Source: Fimbriiglobus sp.
GTDB lineage: Bacteria > Planctomycetota > Planctomycetia > Gemmatales > Gemmataceae
NCBI GenBank assembly: GCA_025352585.1
Contig: JANXTD010000014.1
Coordinates: forward strand, 1 to 6,197
Direction of reading: 5' to 3'
DNA length: 6,197 nt
Under the pieces are notes generated by a model. It was given only the letters and a program-made list of their open reading frames with translations. It searched no databases and was not told where the DNA came from. Shown piece after piece: positions 4,374 through 6,197 of the stretch; positions within the stretch are counted from its first letter, which is position 1, and every line of letters begins with the position of its first letter. Made by a program: the position numbers and the translations under genes.

Positions 4374-6197
4374 GTGTGGACACCGCGACGCATCCTGCTC
4401 TTGCTCACGACGATGTTCTTCACCACCGGGGCGTACTTCGTCTACGCGCGCGTCTTGGGGGGCATCGACGGGCTGCCCGAGTTGCCGGCCGAGTTCCTGC
4501 TGTCGCCCAACGCCCCCGCCCCGCCGACGCCGAGTGAGAAGGGCTTGCAGACCAAGGAGATGCTCAAGCGGGCCTTCGGGCCGGCCAGCCCCGAGGTCGG
4601 CAACGGCATCGCCTACAAGCTGCAAATCTGGATGGCCGCCCAGGGCCAGCTCATCGCCTGCGGCCAGCCGGCGTTCGCGTCCGGCTCCGAGCCGAGCCGC
4701 TTCGTAGAGGTGTCGCCGTTCAGCCTCGCCTTCGTCGGCAAGCCGCGCGGCCCCGGCGAAGTGCTGCTGCCCGACGAGCGCGAGGAGATTTCGACGATCC
4801 ACGCCGACAAGGCGATCCTCGAATTCGACCGGCCGGTCGCCTCGGTGCAGGACATGCGCGAGAAGTGCAAGATGGTCGCAATGCAAATGCTCAGCACCCC
4901 GGACGTGCCGAGTACCGACGCCCGCCGCGGCAAGGTCTGGGTCACGAACAACCAGAAGTCCGCCGACCCCAGCCAGTTCCTGGTGTTCAACACGGTCGGC
5001 CCCGTCAACTACCGCTCGCCCGACGAGGGCCCCGCTGCCGCCGGCGCGGACGTGCCGCAGATGTGGACGAGTGCCACGGTCGAAGTCATCGACAAGCGCA
5101 ACCTGCCGCGGGCGTTGCGCTCGGGCAGCACGGCGACGACGCATGTGGCTTCGGTCGAGTTGCACAACAACCCGGCCTTGATCACCGCGATCCTCTCTGG
5201 CGAATCCAACCCGCTGCCCACGGCCACGGCCGAGGGGATGAAGATCTACCTCGAACGCTCCAGCGGCGCGGAGCCGGCCAAGTCCGACAAGCGTAACACC
5301 ACAGGCTACTCCAGCGTGCGGATGGTCGAGTTGAGCCGCGACGTGCAGTTCAACCTGTGGACCGACGGCGGCACCGGCTTCCCCGGCACCTCGCCCGCCG
5401 CCGACGCGCCGTCGACGACCCCGGCCGCCGCCGCGCCGGCGGTCGACCCGCCGGCCGCGTTGGGGGCCGTGGCCGGGGGCTTCGCCGACGCCGCCGCGCT
5501 CGCCGGGCGCTTCCGCGCGAAGAAGCTGCTCGTGATCGACACGCCGGGCAGTTTCCGCTTCGACTTCCCCAAGAACCTCGCCCGCTTCGAGGCCGACGGT
5601 ATCGAGACGCCGGCCGGGCCGAACATCGTCAAGGTCTACCGCTTCTCCGCCGAAGGCCCGCCGGACGACCTGTTCTGCACGCTCCTCACGATCCAGTTCG
5701 AGGGCCAGGGCGACGCCAAGGCCGCCCCCGGCCCGACCGGCGGCGTCGGCGGCGGCATGCGCATCAAGGGGCTAACCGCGACCGGCAAGCACGTCTTCGT
5801 CTCAGTCGTCGCCGAGAAACTGCTGGCCCAGGGCACCGAGTTGAACTACACGGTCGATTCGGCCAAGCGCACCACGGTGACCGCGCTGCGCGGCCCGTCG
5901 GTCGTGGCGACGCGCGACGAGAACCGGCTGTCGGCCGGGCGGCCGGGGGTCGGCGGCAAGCCGGGGGTGCCGGGGGAAATCCTCATCACGTCGATCGACC
6001 CGCCGGCCGGCGGCAAGGAGAACAAGAAGACCGTCTTGCAGGTCAACGGGCCGGGCCAGATCGACATCTTCGACGCCGCGACCGGGGCCAACACCGTCCA
6101 GGCGACCTGGGGCCGCTCGCTGACCCAGGAGCGAGTCCGCGTCGGCGCGCAGGACCAGGACCTGCTCAAGTTCGACGGCAACGCCGAGTTCCTCGAC
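4374..6197 (+). CDS. Large membrane-anchored LptC/LptA(OstA)-like protein, partial at 3' edge
   Basis: The frame is open for 608 codons from GTG 4374 to the window end with no stop, so the C-terminus is missing. It reads TPRR, then one hydrophobic segment (about 7-26), then a Pro-rich stretch (43-53), which suggests a single inner-membrane anchor with a periplasmic body. Region A (about 75-335) is predicted beta-rich and includes EISTIHADKAILEFDRPV (138-154) and SVRMVELSRDVQFNLWTD (314-331), reminiscent of LptC/OstA strands. An Ala/Pro-rich linker spans about 337-375. Region B (about 380-608) includes FRAKKLLVIDTPGSFRFDFP (380-399), LTATGKHVFVSV (467-478), ELNYTVDSAKRTTVTALRG (489-507), VNGPGQIDIFD (557-567) and LLKFDGNAEF (597-606), patterns seen in LptA/OstA jelly-roll proteins. 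Position right after kdsD-kdsC matches lptC in proteobacteria. E. coli LptC is 191 residues and LptA 185, so this is several-fold larger. The family assignment is by pattern and synteny, not by alignment; an uncharacterised planctomycete envelope protein is the alternative. Confidence 0.72.
   Translation, partial: MWTPRRILLLLTTMFFTTGAYFVYARVLGGIDGLPELPAEFLLSPNAPAPPTPSEKGLQTKEMLKRAFGPASPEVGNGIAYKLQIWMAAQGQLIACGQPAFASGSEPSRFVEVSPFSLAFVGKPRGPGEVLLPDEREEISTIHADKAILEFDRPVASVQDMREKCKMVAMQMLSTPDVPSTDARRGKVWVTNNQKSADPSQFLVFNTVGPVNYRSPDEGPAAAGADVPQMWTSATVEVIDKRNLPRALRSGSTATTHVASVELHNNPALITAILSGESNPLPTATAEGMKIYLERSSGAEPAKSDKRNTTGYSSVRMVELSRDVQFNLWTDGGTGFPGTSPAADAPSTTPAAAAPAVDPPAALGAVAGGFADAAALAGRFRAKKLLVIDTPGSFRFDFPKNLARFEADGIETPAGPNIVKVYRFSAEGPPDDLFCTLLTIQFEGQGDAKAAPGPTGGVGGGMRIKGLTATGKHVFVSVVAEKLLAQGTELNYTVDSAKRTTVTALRGPSVVATRDENRLSAGRPGVGGKPGVPGEILITSIDPPAGGKENKKTVLQVNGPGQIDIFDAATGANTVQATWGRSLTQERVRVGAQDQDLLKFDGNAEFLD

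Noticed and set aside
4179..5165. 328-codon open frame on the minus strand
   Set aside because: It is antisense to the end of kdsC and the start of the large Lpt-like gene, has Arg/Leu/Gly-rich composition and shows no recognisable motif. The sense strand has a ribosome site, a membrane anchor and synteny.
4865..5296. 143-codon ATG-initiated + strand frame inside the large gene
   Set aside because: It is out of frame with the 608-codon GTG gene and has Arg/Pro/Gln-rich shadow composition; the GTG frame is continuous and coherent.

Overview
The window is a high-GC bacterial chromosome segment with strongly G/C-biased third codon positions. Its gene content points to a planctomycete, most likely of the Gemmata/Gemmataceae type. 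The clues are a C-terminal run of FG-GAP/VCBS-like repeats, a secreted PQQ-like propeller protein that begins with the WPQFRGP-RDG signature common in that phylum, and a Kdo-type envelope gene set. The taxonomic call is inference from protein style; there is no rRNA or other marker here. All six recognised genes are on the + strand.

Layout. (1) Bases 2-553 hold the 3' end of a large repeat protein with an exact 52-residue repeat period. It is closed by a textbook intrinsic terminator at 577-611. (2) 707-1348 encodes a small glycine-zipper envelope protein with a lipoprotein-like N-terminus. (3) 1393-2679 encodes an exported PQQ-like beta-propeller protein. (4) 2680-2803 is a short intergenic region that holds a 23-bp near-perfect inverted repeat; its 5' arm is also a G-quadruplex-type motif. 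(5) 2804-6197 is a tight cluster: a KpsF/KdsD-type arabinose-5-phosphate isomerase (SIS plus two CBS domains), a KdsC-type HAD phosphatase overlapping it by 20 bases, and, 15 bases further on, a large GTG-initiated gene that runs off the right edge.

How the genes work together. KdsD makes arabinose-5-phosphate and KdsC dephosphorylates Kdo-8-phosphate; both are steps of Kdo synthesis for lipopolysaccharide. In Escherichia coli the order is kdsD-kdsC-lptC-lptA-lptB. The third gene here occupies the lptC position and starts with one N-terminal membrane anchor. It continues as a long beta-rich periplasmic protein whose later part reads like LptA/OstA-type segments. The most interesting hypothesis in the window is therefore that it is an enlarged LptC/LptA-like LPS-transport component peculiar to planctomycetes. 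It has no ATG start at its 5' end, so an ATG-only gene search would miss it. No RNA genes, mobile elements, CRISPR arrays or attachment sites were seen.
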